This document shows positions 9,201 to 18,819 of a stretch of 64,000 nucleotides of DNA, in pieces. The stretch comes from JAAXHV01 sp965207165 (GTDB lineage: Bacteria > Pseudomonadota > Gammaproteobacteria > Eutrophobiales > Eutrophobiaceae): the NCBI GenBank assembly GCA_965207165.1, contig OZ242265.1, positions 3,968,001 through 4,032,000 on the forward strand, in the 5' to 3' direction. The notes beneath the pieces are model-generated. The model made no database searches. It was given only the letters and a program-made list of their open reading frames with translations, and was not told where the DNA came from. The position numbers and the translations under genes were made by a program. The number at the start of each line of letters is the position of its first letter. Position 1 is the stretch's first letter.

Positions 9201-9954
9201 CTCTGGCAGTGCCGTCATTCAGGTTAATAGTGACGCCTGCCGGGGAATAACTGTAGGTTATGGTGTCCTGGTGTTCTATTTCAGGGGTATCAGCATCACC
9301 ATCGTGATCATACTTGGAGGAACCACCATTGAGTGTATCAGCGCCCGCGCCGCCCATGAGCAAGTCAGCACCTTTGCCACCGCTCAGGCTGTCGTCGCCG
9401 CCACCACCATAGATGGTGTCATCGCCGTCCAGACCTGCGATGGACTCGCCATCACCCGTACCGGTGAGCTTGTCGGCCATGGGAGTGCCTTCAATGTCCG
9501 CCCCCTCGCCGGACGGCAGAACCGCCACCTGTGCGACACTGACCGTGTAGCTACCAGTATTACTTGCTCCCGGGTTGCCGGTATAGCCGCTAACACTGAT
9601 GAAATATACCTGCGTGCCGCTGCCGGTCTCCGGGGTGAACTCTATCTCGGAGCCAAGCTTACCTTTGGCGGGCATTACGTCGTCATTCATCTCGATCAGG
9701 TCGCCCTTGCCGGTCATCAGCTTCAGGACTGAGTCATTCAGTGTTCCGCCTTCTCCGCCCCCGGTAGTGATAGTGTATGAATTGCCTTCGGTCAGCTTGA
9801 TGGCAATCCAGTCTTCATCGTTAGCGTGGGCAATAGTGCCCGTAACGACATTGTCCGGACCAAACGGGCCTTCTGGCGGCATGAAGCAAAGTTGCGTTGA
9901 GGTGTCAGCAGACGCATCCATCCCCATCAACATCATCTCATTCTTGTAAGGCAT
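6238..9954 (-). CDS. Large RTX calcium-binding protein 2, type I secreted
   Basis: 1238 aa. Residues 34-141 form a PPC-like (bacterial pre-peptidase C-terminal) beta domain (DNVVTGTIAHANDEDW .. GSYTVSV). Residues about 155-1110 alternate RTX nonapeptide blocks with SYAxSxxGVTVNL / GGHAEGDxI / FENVRGSA spacers. The C-terminus (DTFVFGPNHGSDVITNF, KIDLSAFNI, VINLEDYGGG, ending GIFIL) resembles a type I secretion signal. A good ribosome-binding site (AGGAG) lies 8 bp before the ATG. No catalytic domain is visible, so an adhesive or matrix role is more likely than an enzyme. It is convergent with, and highly similar to, RTX gene 1. The likely exporter is encoded at 19.5-26 kb. Confidence 0.88.
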   Translation of the reverse strand: MPYKNEMMLMGMDASADTSTQLCFMPPEGPFGPDNVVTGTIAHANDEDWIAIKLTEGNSYTITTGGGEGGTLNDSVLKLMTGKGDLIEMNDDVMPAKGKLGSEIEFTPETGSGTQVYFISVSGYTGNPGASNTGSYTVSVAQVAVLPSGEGADIEGTPMADKLTGTGDGESIAGLDGDDTIYGGGGDDSLSGGKGADLLMGGAGADTLNGGSSKYDHDGDADTPEIEHQDTITYSYSPAGVTINLNDGTARGGDAEGDILGEDIENVIGSAHDDVLTGTDNVTVGNSLWGLDGNDVLSGREGEDMLYGGAGDDSLDGGDEDDTLEGGYGADELTGGLGADTASYASSMMGVTVRLHSSQAMGGDAEGDTWGDTVTVDYRMPAEDPEDPDIIVEETVPDIVHLTGSHMADILAGDSRDNTIKGNGGDDKLYGGPGGGDDNLQGGGGNDMVFGGRGDDDLHGGGGNDMLHGGSGDDDYYGGAGSDLIYDMVDKGATDTGTISGAAMMDNPMTMFNEMTGNARGENDTLSYARNAEAVTIDLNDARFVSIETLIGTDEDDDALTGTNAAPETIDGGDGSDNLIGGTGVGDTVSYANSDRGVRVDLAGGEDVLDDTNTANASGGHASGDEIAGFENVRGSAFDDNLTARSNDTDGSTTDVQDGSTLWGLDGDDTLKGAGGNDTLEGGAGADELDGGSTQATINVSESSEVNTLSYASSDAGVTVNLATSTALGGHAEGDEIETYDYLDTKGNEDASDDETVDIATFVNVTGSMHNDYLTGNMFDNHLEGGAGDDNLRSGAGDDVLAGGPGADKLDGGSSNSVEFDDQGDEDPTNDVQAVAHEDWAAYRGAMDGVMVNLNTGMGTGGEAEGDTLKNIELVWGSTHADTFIASEGTDIIHGDGGSDTVSYEASKHGVDVNLAADGATAVNTSAALEADGTPTSTFSPATTGADATPDMFNAATDTMLMNWRAGGSDSAPDGARPTAVEAGDDDATNKSYAKGDILASIENITGSRSADKIIGGAVPNVLKGGGGNDTLSGAGGADKLHGGAGNDTLGARPAIVADAANNIEAEDALTDAGNDVMYGDAGNDKIYGGAGSDTLVGGAGDDDLDGNDGTATDDGVRDTFVFGPNHGSDVITNFDISVDGTATTDLGADNLPNTDDDTLGTDGTGDKIDLSAFNIREADLGDLISERAGNTVINLEDYGGGRITLQGITDLAVSVLDDTNGDAAGLGVDGEDGIFIL

Positions 9955-10259
9955 AACTTTTTCTCCTGTTATTTCAGATAGAAGTAAACGAATTCTTTGG
10001 TTTTACTAATTACCGAAAATAAAAAATTTGAGATTACTATGTAATCCTTTACATAAACCAATCCCCTGGCACGTTTCCGGCTGATTGTCAGCCGGTAGAG
10101 GAAAAAGACGTGATTTTGACTGAAAAAGAGCGATTTATGCCTGTTTCAACACCCCTGGACGGGTCGCCTGACCATTGAAAATAGTCAACGAGATACACTA
10201 TTTGGTGACAGATATATTCCAAATTTGCATGACGTCTCGAGACAGACGATTACGCACTT
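9955..10259. other. Divergent intergenic region between RTX gene 2 and the recombinase
   Basis: AT-rich 305 bp holding the RTX 2 ribosome-binding site and, by position, the promoters of both flanking genes. I see no promoter good enough to call, no repeat copy and no small gene. Confidence 0.5.
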
Positions 10260-11285
10260 TTGGCGTGTTATATTTTCAGTACCTGGATTTCCAGGGATCT
10301 TCAACCAAGACATTCCGTGAAGAAACCAGTTAAAAGAAACGGCAGTTTTTACGATGACGTGCTTTCTTCGTCATTGGCGAACAACACCCGCATCGCTTAC
10401 GACAAGGGCTGGTCCTGTTTTACAAACTACTGCGTGCAGGCAGGCATAGATCCGATGGCTGCGACTCCTGAGCATGTAGCTGATTTCTTTGTTGACATGG
10501 GGTCAGGCGCCAACAGGGCCAACGGGAAAAAGTTATCGGTCGGCACGCTTTACCTGTATAGAAGTGCGATAAACAGGCAGTATGCGGAAGCACACAAAAC
10601 GTCACCCGCCAGTCACCCGAAGGTGAGTGCCGTCCTGAAAGGATTGGCGCGTCTGCGCGGCACTGCTCAGCGCCAGGTGCAGGCTTTGCGGGAGCACCAT
10701 ATCCTGTGTATGCTGGAGCAGTGCGGCAACAGCCTTATCGGCCTGCGCAACGCGGCAATAATTTCGCTTGGTTTCTCGGCTGCCCTGCGCCGCTCTGAAA
10801 TATGTGCGCTTACGATAGCCGATATTGAAATCATTTCACCAGGCCGTGGAGACGATACCCGCAGGATGGTTGTGCATATACGAAAATCGAAAACGGACCA
10901 GGCAGGGAAAGGCCAACGCATCGGCGTGCCGGACGGTCAAAGGATAAAACCGATAAAACGCCTGGAAGACTGGCTACAGTCCGCAGGAATCACGCGGGGC
11001 TTCGTGTTTCAATCGATGGCGCGCGGCGGCAATTTGCGCGGACGTCCATTGCATCCTGTGGATATACCCCGTCTGTTGAAGCATTATGCCGAAACAATCG
11101 GCTTGAACCCTGACGAGATCTCCGGCCACTCACTACGGGCAGGCTTTGTGACCAGTGCGGCCGTACACCATGCGCGGCTCGATAAAATCATGGAAATTAC
11201 CCGCCATAGCAACCCGGAAACGGTGATGAGATACATCCGGGACGTGGGCTTATTCGACGATCACGCCGGCAAGGACTTTTTGTAG
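10260..11285 (+). CDS. Tyrosine recombinase / phage-type integrase
   Basis: 341 aa from a TTG; the real start may be internal (GTG before KKPVKRNG). Residues about 28-135 form the SAM-like N-terminal core-binding domain (SLANNTRIAYDKGWSCF). The catalytic domain shows R177/R178 (AALRRSEICAL), a lysine near K209-K211, H290 and R293 (GHSLRAGF), H316 (TRHSN) and the nucleophile Y325 (VMRYIRD). The set is complete, so it is probably active in site-specific DNA cutting and joining. It lacks the extra segment of integron IntI. No attachment sites are evident. Its place between large paralogous RTX genes suggests a role in their acquisition or rearrangement. Confidence 0.85.
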   Translation: MACYIFSTWISRDLQPRHSVKKPVKRNGSFYDDVLSSSLANNTRIAYDKGWSCFTNYCVQAGIDPMAATPEHVADFFVDMGSGANRANGKKLSVGTLYLYRSAINRQYAEAHKTSPASHPKVSAVLKGLARLRGTAQRQVQALREHHILCMLEQCGNSLIGLRNAAIISLGFSAALRRSEICALTIADIEIISPGRGDDTRRMVVHIRKSKTDQAGKGQRIGVPDGQRIKPIKRLEDWLQSAGITRGFVFQSMARGGNLRGRPLHPVDIPRLLKHYAETIGLNPDEISGHSLRAGFVTSAAVHHARLDKIMEITRHSNPETVMRYIRDVGLFDDHAGKDFL

Positions 11286-11289
11286 CGGT

Positions 11290-11310
11290 AATTTGGGACA
11301 CCCATGAATT
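11290..11310 (+). repeat. Single 21-bp half-site, forward
   Basis: Perfect copy of the unit (core AATTTGGGACACCCAT), 5 bp after the recombinase stop. Confidence 0.85.
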
Positions 11311-11562
11311 AGATAGCCGTACCTGTATAGTCTTCCGCTGTAGCCTTCCAGAGTTCACAACCCGATAGCCAGAAATATTTGACGATATGATTCATCTGTC
11401 TGACACTGCCCCTGTAATTTTGACTGATGCATAAGTTATATTGTAAGAGGCCCTGTGACTACGAAAGCTGAATTATCTTATTAGTTCGTCTCTTTACGCG
11501 CTCATTTGATAAGATTAAAGAGGCCAGAGATAATTACCCGCGGAGGCCCAGAGAGGAATAAC

Positions 11563-12375
11563 GTGTATTGGTCAGAGCAACTCGGCAAAGACAATCGAGG
11601 TAGCCGCCCGCGCTGCGTGCTGCTGACTGATGGCCGTGCCGATGAAGTAGCCGAACGGTTGACTGCGCTGGTCGACCACCCCGACGTGGTGGTCTCGCCC
11701 GACGACAACTGGATGCCTTGCGGTAAACCCATTAAAAAAGAAGACGGTTCATGCGATAAAACTCCTGCGGATGAAGCGCAACTCCACAAAGCAAATTGTC
11801 TTGTATGCTCCAAAGTTCAGAAACAGCTTGGGGAATGGTGGCTTGCTGTTCAATCAACCGGACCCAACTGGGACATTGCCAGCACTTGCACCATCAAAGG
11901 CAAATCTGGGCTGCTGTTAGTAGAGGCGAAAGCCCACGTCAATGAATTGTCCGCGAAGGGAAAAACAGCCCCCGATACCAACTCTCAGAACAGCAAAAGG
12001 AATCACGAACAAATCGGCGAAGCGATTACAGAAGCGAACCGCTATCTCCGGTTGGAAACCGGAAACAATTGGAATCTATGCCGGGATCGCCACTACCAAC
12101 TTTCCAACCGCTTCGCCTGGTCCTGGAAGCTGGCAACCCTGGGCGTTCCCGTGGTTCTGATGTACCTGGGATTCCTCAATGCTAAGGATATGGTCGGCGA
12201 AAAGTTGTTCCTATCTCCAGAGGAGTGGGAGAGCACCATCAAGACCCATGCTGAAAGTGTCGTTGACAATACCTGTTGGAACCAGTGGCTGAATATTTCA
12301 GGAACGCCGCTACTCCCGTTAATTCGCTCGTCAGACCTGCAATTTTATCCTTGCTGCACAAACATCCTGAACTAA
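11563..12375 (+). CDS. Putative PD-(D/E)XK nuclease-like protein
   Basis: 270 aa from GTG at 11563, chosen because GAGAGGAA lies 8 bp upstream; the frame stays open to a TTG at 11506. I do not recognise a named family. The central segment WWLAVQSTGPNWDIAST followed by SGLLLVEAKAHVNEL has the spacing of a PD-(D/E)XK fold (D in NWD, E and K in VEAK). A later helix (NHEQIGEAITEANRYL) and a hydrophobic strand (VPVVLMYLGFLNA) fit a restriction-like core. It stands alone between the recombinase and RTX gene 3. It could be a defence or mobile-element nuclease; the function is inferred from the motif only. Confidence 0.55.
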   Translation: MYWSEQLGKDNRGSRPRCVLLTDGRADEVAERLTALVDHPDVVVSPDDNWMPCGKPIKKEDGSCDKTPADEAQLHKANCLVCSKVQKQLGEWWLAVQSTGPNWDIASTCTIKGKSGLLLVEAKAHVNELSAKGKTAPDTNSQNSKRNHEQIGEAITEANRYLRLETGNNWNLCRDRHYQLSNRFAWSWKLATLGVPVVLMYLGFLNAKDMVGEKLFLSPEEWESTIKTHAESVVDNTCWNQWLNISGTPLLPLIRSSDLQFYPCCTNILN

Positions 12376-12456
12376 GGGGATATATATGCCCCCAGAACAA
12401 ATAAAATAGCACGTCCTTGTGCAATTGCTTTGCTTCCGTAGGGGGGATTTGGAATA

Positions 12457-15400
12457 TCAGGAGACGAAAATGAAGTCGACTGTTCCCAGGTCAGATCCGA
12501 CGCCCAGGAGGGTGATCGTGGTAATCCCTCCGTCTTCGTCGGTTAAGGTAATTACGGTATTGTCACCTTCCTGATCCTGGTCTAGGCCGGCGCCGATGCC
12601 GGTAATATTATCGAAAGCCGTCAGGTCTATCTGGTCCCCGCTGGTAAAATCCATGATGTAGTCGTTGCCGTGGCCCGGTTCGAACACAAAGGTGTCGTCG
12701 CCGGGGCCACCGTCCAGCCAGTCGTCGCCTTCGCCGCCGTTGATGGTGTCCTTGTCCTCGCCGCCGTAGATTTCATCGTCTCCGGCGCCGCCGTTGAGGA
12801 TGTCCCTGCCTTGCTCGCCGTAGATGGTGTCATCGCCGCGGCCGCCGTTGATCTCGTTGTTGAAGCGATCACCCGTATTGCCGCTGATGGGTTTGGTGTA
12901 GAAGATGAAGTTGTCGGAGGTTAAGCCGTAGAAGTCCGTATCAGTAGTAACCAAACCCGCGCCAGTAACATTGTTTAAACTGATTTCGCCCCCACCAGGC
13001 AAGTCTATCTTGATGTCGGTATCGCTATCTCTTAGTGATATCTCACCTTTAAGATCATCCAGGGAGGCGATGGAAGTGAAGGCAGTCAGGTCGATCTTGT
13101 CCTGTCCGTCTGTAATAGTAAAGCTGTTGATCTGATCATCACCGTCGCCGGAGGCGAACACGAAGGTATCGTTGCCAGTGCCGCCAGTAAGGATATCATC
13201 GTCCTTGCCGCCGGTGATGATGCTGCCATCGCTAGTCGCGGTGAGGTTATCCTCGTGGTTGGACCCAATGACGTTTTCGATATTGGTGAGCGTGTCTCCG
13301 CTGGCGTAACCGTTATCAGTTGATGATTGAGCACCGGCATCGCCCAGGTCCACTGTAACACCCTCGTCCGATCTCACGTAGGAGACAGTGTCATTGCTTG
13401 TATCTCCAATTCCACCTGGGCCACCAGTAGTTGGACCGCCAGTGATGTTGTCTTCGTCATCTCCGGCGATGAAGACATCTGCGTGGTAGGAGCCTACGTA
13501 CAGTTCTATGCCGTCAAAGCTGTCGCCGGCTGCGTCGCCTCGGCCACTATTGCCGCCGCTCAGGTCCACGGTTACACCTTCTGCGGCACTGGCGTAGGTT
13601 GCGGTATCATTTTCATTGTCATTTTCCGTGCCGCCGCCATCCAGGTTATCCGCACCCGGACCACCGTCCAGTGTGTCTTCACCAGTACCGCCCTTCAGCG
13701 TGTCCCTGCCTTCACCGCCTATCAGGGTATCGCCGCCTACTCCGCCGGTCAGTGTGTCGTTGCCGCCCATTCCGTGCAGTTCGTTGGCGGCATCATCACC
13801 GGTCAGGGTGTCGCCGCCACGGCCGCCGATAACATTTACGAAACCGGTCGCAATGTCGCCTGATGCATCGCCACCGCTTACCTTGATGACATCAGGAACC
13901 ATGCGGTCAGCGGACGCCACCCCAAACAGGGTAGCATCAGCCTCGCTCAGGGTTTTAGGTGTGCGTTCGCTCAGATCTACGTTTACCCCGGAACCGGAGC
14001 CTTCATAGGACAGGAAGCCACCATTACCAGCGGCATCGAGCCTATCCGTACCAGAGCCACCTTCCAGTCGGTTACCACTACCACCGCTGATAAGCCAATC
14101 CTTACCACTGCCGCCCTTGACGACGTTAAATTCGGTTCCGCTACCACCAGTGAGCTTATCGTCGTAACGGCTGCCGATGAGGATTTCGAAACCTCCTGCA
14201 CTAATATTATCTCCTAGCGCATGGGTACCTATGTTCTCACCGGTGAGCGTACCAACAGCATTCGGTTCTATTGTGACACCTGAGCGTGGGTTCGGGTCCG
14301 GCACCTCCGTGCTCATCGTAGTTGTGCCTCTTGATGAACCTGCATAGGACAAAGTGTCGGCGTTACCATCGCCACCGGCCATAGTATCTGCACCTGCTCC
14401 GCCTTCGATGATGTCATCTCCGGCTCCGCCGGTGATGTTGTCATCTCCATTGCCGCCGGTGATGTTGTCATCCCCACCGTTGCCGTTGATCATGTCATCA
14501 TTACTACCACCTGTCAGGCGATTGTCGCCTTCGCCACCATGGATTGTGGTATTTCCTTTTGTGGGTTCATCTGTCCTATTGTCGGTCAGTTTGACATAGC
14601 CATCCGGGCTGAAGTCGAAGTTGGCGGCGCTTAGACCAGTGACATCGCTAGTACCAGTTAACGTAACCTGGTGGCTACCGGACGTGATGACGAGATTACT
14701 ACTGTCGTCAATCGTGTAGTTCAAGTTCAAGGTACGGGGGGAACTGCCGAAGCTCAGTTTGTCGTCGCTGGCTGTAAAGTCTGAGTTTGGAATTGTATCC
14801 TTGCCACTGATCACGAAGGTATCCAAACCAGTACCGCCGGTCAGGTTATCGTCGCCGCTCCCGCCAATCAGCCTGTCATTCCCGGCGCCACCGTCAATCT
14901 CGTCGTCACCGCCGCGGCCGTCTATAACGTTATCGAGGTCATTCCCAGTCAACACGTCATGGAATGCCATACCGGTGCCATTAACTTTTGTGGCGGTTGA
15001 ACTGACATTAGTACCGATAATATTCTCGAAGCCGATCAGTATATCTCCCGTTTCGTAAGGCTTATAAGAAGTGGGGCGATTTGGTACAATGGCTGAGCCG
15101 TCTCCATCCAGTCCGTCGGTATCAGATATATCCACTACGACCGCATAACTGGTAGAACGCTCATAGGAAATGGTGTCCGCACCAGTGCCTGCGTTGATAT
15201 CATCAACTTCCGGTCCGGCGATGAAGGTATCGTCGTGGGGAGAGCCGATGAATTTTTCGATGTCGATGAAACGGTCGCCGCGGGCATCGCCTCGGCCGCT
15301 GCTGTTGCGGATGGTGATGATGCTATTACTTTCGGAGACAGAACTGAGGTCTATGGTGACGCCTTCTGTGGCGTCGGCGTAGGTGGCGGTGTCACCGGCC

Positions 15401-18148
15401 TCGTCGTTGCCGCCGTCCAGGGTGTCACCACCGGGACCGCCGTTGAGCGTGTCATCGCCGGCGTCGCCCTTCAGATTATCGTTGCCAGCGCCGCCTGTGA
15501 GTGTGTTGTCCTGGTTATCACCAGTAATTCTATCACCGTGGGCAGAACCGATGACGTGCACGAAGGAGGCGTACTTGACCTTATCGCCTTCGGCATGGCC
15601 GCCGCTGGCGGTCTTGATGGTGTTATACTCGTCGTCAAAATCGCCGTCGCCTACGTTCAGGTCGATGGTAACTCCGGCATTGGAACTCGCGTAAGACAGG
15701 GTATCCGCTCCGGTTCCGCCGTCTAGGGTATCGGCGCCTGCGAGTCCTTCGATAACGTTGTCGCTGTCGTCGCCGGTCAGGATGTCGTCATAAGCAGAGC
15801 CGATGATGTTTTCAAAGCCTGTCAATATGTCGCCCGCAGCATGCCCTTTTAGGCCAGTACCGCCCCCACTACTCAGGGTAATAGTCACGCTACTGGGTGA
15901 ACTTCGGTATGACACGGTATCGCTGCCGGTTCCACCGCCGCCTTCTAAGGTATCCTGGCCGTCGCCACCCTCGATAACGTTGTCATCGTCGTCGCCGGCA
16001 ATGTTATCGTCAGAAGGGCTGCCGATAAAGTTCTCGATACTCCTGTACAGGCCGGTAAGAGTACTGCCGCTTTTGTAAGTCACAGCGCCGGTAGCCGATA
16101 CTGTCACCCCATCTCCATCCCCATCCACATCCCTGAAATCAGCAAACGACAAGGTATCGCTACCAGGCCCGCCGTCGAACACGCCTGGTACTATCATCCG
16201 GTCGCCGGTAAGGGGATCTGCCTTGCCATCGGTAAAATCATCATAGTCCACCACGATGATGTCATCGCCGGGACCGCCCTCGTAGCTGTCCACGTCGTCG
16301 CCGCCGGTGAGGGTGTCGTTGCCGCGCGCGCCGTACAGCACGTCGTCACCATCGCCCCCATCCAGGTCATCTCTACCGCTACCACCATGCAGCCGGTTGG
16401 CCTGCGGGTCTCCGACAACGGGCGTACCGGGGTCGGTGGTGCCGGGGTCGGTGGTGCCGGGGTCGGTGGTGCCGGGGTCGGTGGTGCCGGTACTACTGCC
16501 GCGGAAGATAAAATCATCTTCATCCACACTGCTGACGTTTTCAAGCGTCAACTCGTCCCTGCCGGACAGTTCAATCCGGATGTTGTTTCCCGATGTCCTG
16601 ATACTGTCTTCCAGGTCACTGAAGTCGTCAATGCTGGAAATTGTGCTCAGGTCTATCTTGTCTTCACCGGGGGTGAAGTCTTCGATTACGTCGTCACCAT
16701 CGCCGGAACTGAACTTGAATGTATCCGCGCCGAACCCACCGACCAGGTCGTCGGCCCCGGCGCCGCCTTCCAGTATGTCGTCGCCTTCCCCGCCCTCCAG
16801 GTCGTCGTTGCCGTTGCCGCCGATCAGTGTGTCGTCGTCGTCGCCGCCGAACAGGTCGTCATTGTCGTTGCCGCCATCCAGGATGTCATTGCCGGTGCCG
16901 CCGAACAGGTCGTCCCTGCCGTCACCGCCGGCCAGGGTGTCATCGCCGGCGTTGCCCTGCAGTTCATCGGCGCCCGCGTCGCCGCTCAGGGTATCGTCGC
17001 CGTCGCCGCCTTCCAGGGTGTCGTTGCCGTCGCCGCCGCCCAGGTCGTCATCGCCGTCGCCGCCTTCCAGGATATCGCCATGGGGGCCGCCCCTGAGCAG
17101 GTCGTTATCGTCGCCGCCGTACAGCCTGTCGTTGCCGCGCCCGCCGTAGAGCTTGTCGTCGCCTGCTTCACCGTACATCCTGTCGTCATTGGTCTCGCTG
17201 CCGCCCGGTCCGCCGTACAACGTATCGTCGCCATCGCCGCCGCGCAGGGTATTACCCCTGGCGTCGCCGGCTAGTATGTCGTCTTCGTCGGAACCGATCA
17301 GGTCGATGATGTCCGGTAGCTGTACCGTCACCGTTTGTCCGTTATAGGTGTAGGTGAAGGTAACCATACGTCCGAACGTATCGCCCTGGGCGTCGCCGCC
17401 TGAGGCTGTCGGAGTGTGCAGACGCACGGTGACGCCGGTGTCGGAATCCCGGTAGGTAGCGGTATTCCTGCCGGTCCCGCCGATAAGCACGTCGGCGCCG
17501 GGGCCGCCTTCCAGGGTGTCCTCGCCGCTGCCGCCGTCCAGGATATCGTTGCCCTCAAGCCCGAAAATCGTGTCGCTGCCCCCGCGTCCTTCGATGGTTT
17601 CTCCCTGCTCGGTGCCCCTCAGTGTCTCACTGGAGTTGGTGCCGGTGATGTCAGGCCCGGGAGTCGGGTCGGGAGGGGGTGTCGGGTCTGGCGGGGGTGT
17701 TGGATCTGTCGGATCTGTCGGATCTGTTGGGGTTGAACCATCGCTGAGGACCACCGTCAGCGTATAGGCGCCGGAGTTGTATCCCGGAGTTGTTGGGGTT
17801 TGCTGAGTAACTGCTGGCGCTGAGGTAATAGGTGCCGGTGCTTGTCGGGGTAAACTCCAGTTCCGAATCGTAGTTTCGGCCTGCCGTATCGATATCGTCG
17901 TTCTCGGCAAGGAGACTTCCGCCGGCATTGTACAACTTGAGGATGGTGTCTTCCGCCTCGTCCCCCTTGGACCCGCGACCGGAAAGGTTGATTGTGTAGG
18001 TTTGCCCCCTCTCCAGTCGTATCTCGATCCAGTCCTCGTCGAACTTTTCGCCGAGATTGCCGTTAAACGTATCGCCAACGGCCATGACGTAGGTGGTCCC
18101 AGTATTCGCCGGCGCATCCCGTGTGGTGCTTTCATTAACAGTTGCCAT
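12457..18148 (-). CDS. Giant RTX protein 3 with a frameshift near its 5' end
   Basis: The gene starts at 18148 (MATVNESTTRDAPANTG) and encodes a PPC-like domain up to SASSYSANPNNSG. The frame then breaks near 17780. A second frame continues to 12457 with NSGAYTLTVVLSDG, a TDPT/PPPDPT linker and about 1750 aa of RTX repeats. Deleting 13 bp between two 9-bp direct repeats (17771-17779, 17784-17792) restores one 1892-aa protein reading PNNSGAYTLTV. Type I signal-like modules (DTFxFxxGDGDDxI.DF..KIDL) occur at about residues 472-542, 1105-1182 (weaker) and 1655-1743 as well as at the C-terminus (DFIFVS). It is probably a secreted calcium-binding matrix or adhesion protein, currently out of frame unless switched or misassembled. 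Confidence 0.82.
16430..16495. repeat. 15-bp in-frame tandem repeat (TTDPG linker) in RTX gene 3
   Basis: Four copies of GTCGGTGGTGCCGGG on the plus strand encode the linker TTDPG x4 between RTX modules. The 15-bp period keeps the frame, so copy number can vary harmlessly. Confidence 0.85.
17771..17792. repeat. 9-bp direct repeat at the RTX 3 frameshift
   Basis: CCGGAGTTG at 17771-17779 and again at 17784-17792, separated by TATC (period 13). Loss of one copy plus spacer removes exactly 13 bp and joins the two reading frames. Confidence 0.9.
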
Positions 18149-18197
18149 AATCGATATCTCTTATGTCAAGTTATGAGAAAAACGGTATTGTGGCAGG

Positions 18198-18226
18198 AAT
18201 ATAACCAGAAAGTTCAGCCTTGTCAA
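18198..18226 (-). promoter_or_regulatory. Sigma70-type promoter of RTX gene 3
   Basis: On the minus strand TTGACA (18221-18226), a 17-bp spacer and TATATT (18198-18203), about 50 bp upstream of the ATG at 18148. This is a near-consensus match. Confidence 0.65.
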
Positions 18227-18270
18227 ATATTTAATCAATAATGTTAAGGTTGAGGGTTAGTAGAGTCTGT

Positions 18271-18291
18271 AATTTGGGACACCCATGAATT
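18271..18291 (+). repeat. Single 21-bp half-site, forward
   Basis: Perfect copy of the dispersed unit between the divergent RTX 3 and small-protein promoters. Confidence 0.85.
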
Positions 18292-18353
18292 AGAGCGCCG
18301 TATGAGAATCTGTGATGATTTGTGACAAGACCCGCAAACCCGGGGGAAATGTG

Positions 18354-18382
18354 CGGACAGGTTCGATGCATACAATTATATT
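18354..18382 (+). promoter_or_regulatory. Promoter of the first coiled-coil peptide gene
   Basis: CGGACA, 17 bp, TATATT. The same arrangement and surrounding sequence recur before the second paralogue (18722-18750), so the promoter was duplicated with the gene and kept. Confidence 0.5.
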
Positions 18383-18426
18383 AAAGATAGCTCAAAAACC
18401 GGTGGATAACAGGCTCGCGACGTAGT

Positions 18427-18660
18427 ATGTCATTGGAAGTAATAGCGATTATCAGTGCCGGCATAGCGCCGGCCGGCCTCATCCTGAACGGTGAGAAGGG
18501 CCTGCGCAGGGAAATGCAGCGGCAGCGGGAAGAGACGCGGGCGGAATTCAACTCCTTGCGGGAAGGGATTGGCGAACTACGGGAGCGCATGGCACACCTG
18601 GCACGGGAGTTCCATGTTCTGGGGTTTTTTATTACCAATCAATGTTATATATCTCCCTGA
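18427..18660 (+). CDS. Small coiled-coil membrane protein, paralogue A
   Basis: 77 aa. The N-terminal hydrophobic segment (EVIAIISAGIAPAGLIL) is followed by a charged helix (REMQRQREETRAEFNSLREGIGELRERMAHL). The last 17 residues (FHVLGFFITNQCYISP) diverge from paralogue B just where B continues EGLLEGLREAI, suggesting C-terminal truncation or replacement. The upstream 70-80 bp also resemble those of B, indicating tandem duplication. Function unknown; a membrane-anchored coiled coil is all that can be read. Confidence 0.65.
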   Translation: MSLEVIAIISAGIAPAGLILNGEKGLRREMQRQREETRAEFNSLREGIGELRERMAHLAREFHVLGFFITNQCYISP

Positions 18661-18721
18661 TCCCGCATAGCAAAACCTGTGCAGTTTTGTGGTAAAACCC
18701 ACAACCTCCGGGGTAAATGTG

Positions 18722-18750
18722 TGGACAGGTTTAAAGCGTACGATTATATT
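18722..18750 (+). promoter_or_regulatory. Promoter of the second coiled-coil peptide gene
   Basis: TGGACA (18722-18727), a 17-bp spacer and TATATT (18745-18750), within a block conserved with the region upstream of paralogue A. Confidence 0.5.
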
Positions 18751-18819
18751 GAAGACAGTTCAAAACCTGTAAATAACGGGCTGGAAATGATTACATCAGG
18801 AGACTAAGGAAAATACATC

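Noticed and set aside
13327..17274. Several long plus-strand open frames across RTX gene 3
   Set aside because: Low-complexity shadows (strings of SP, VA or RRR) produced by the RTX nonapeptide coding pattern.
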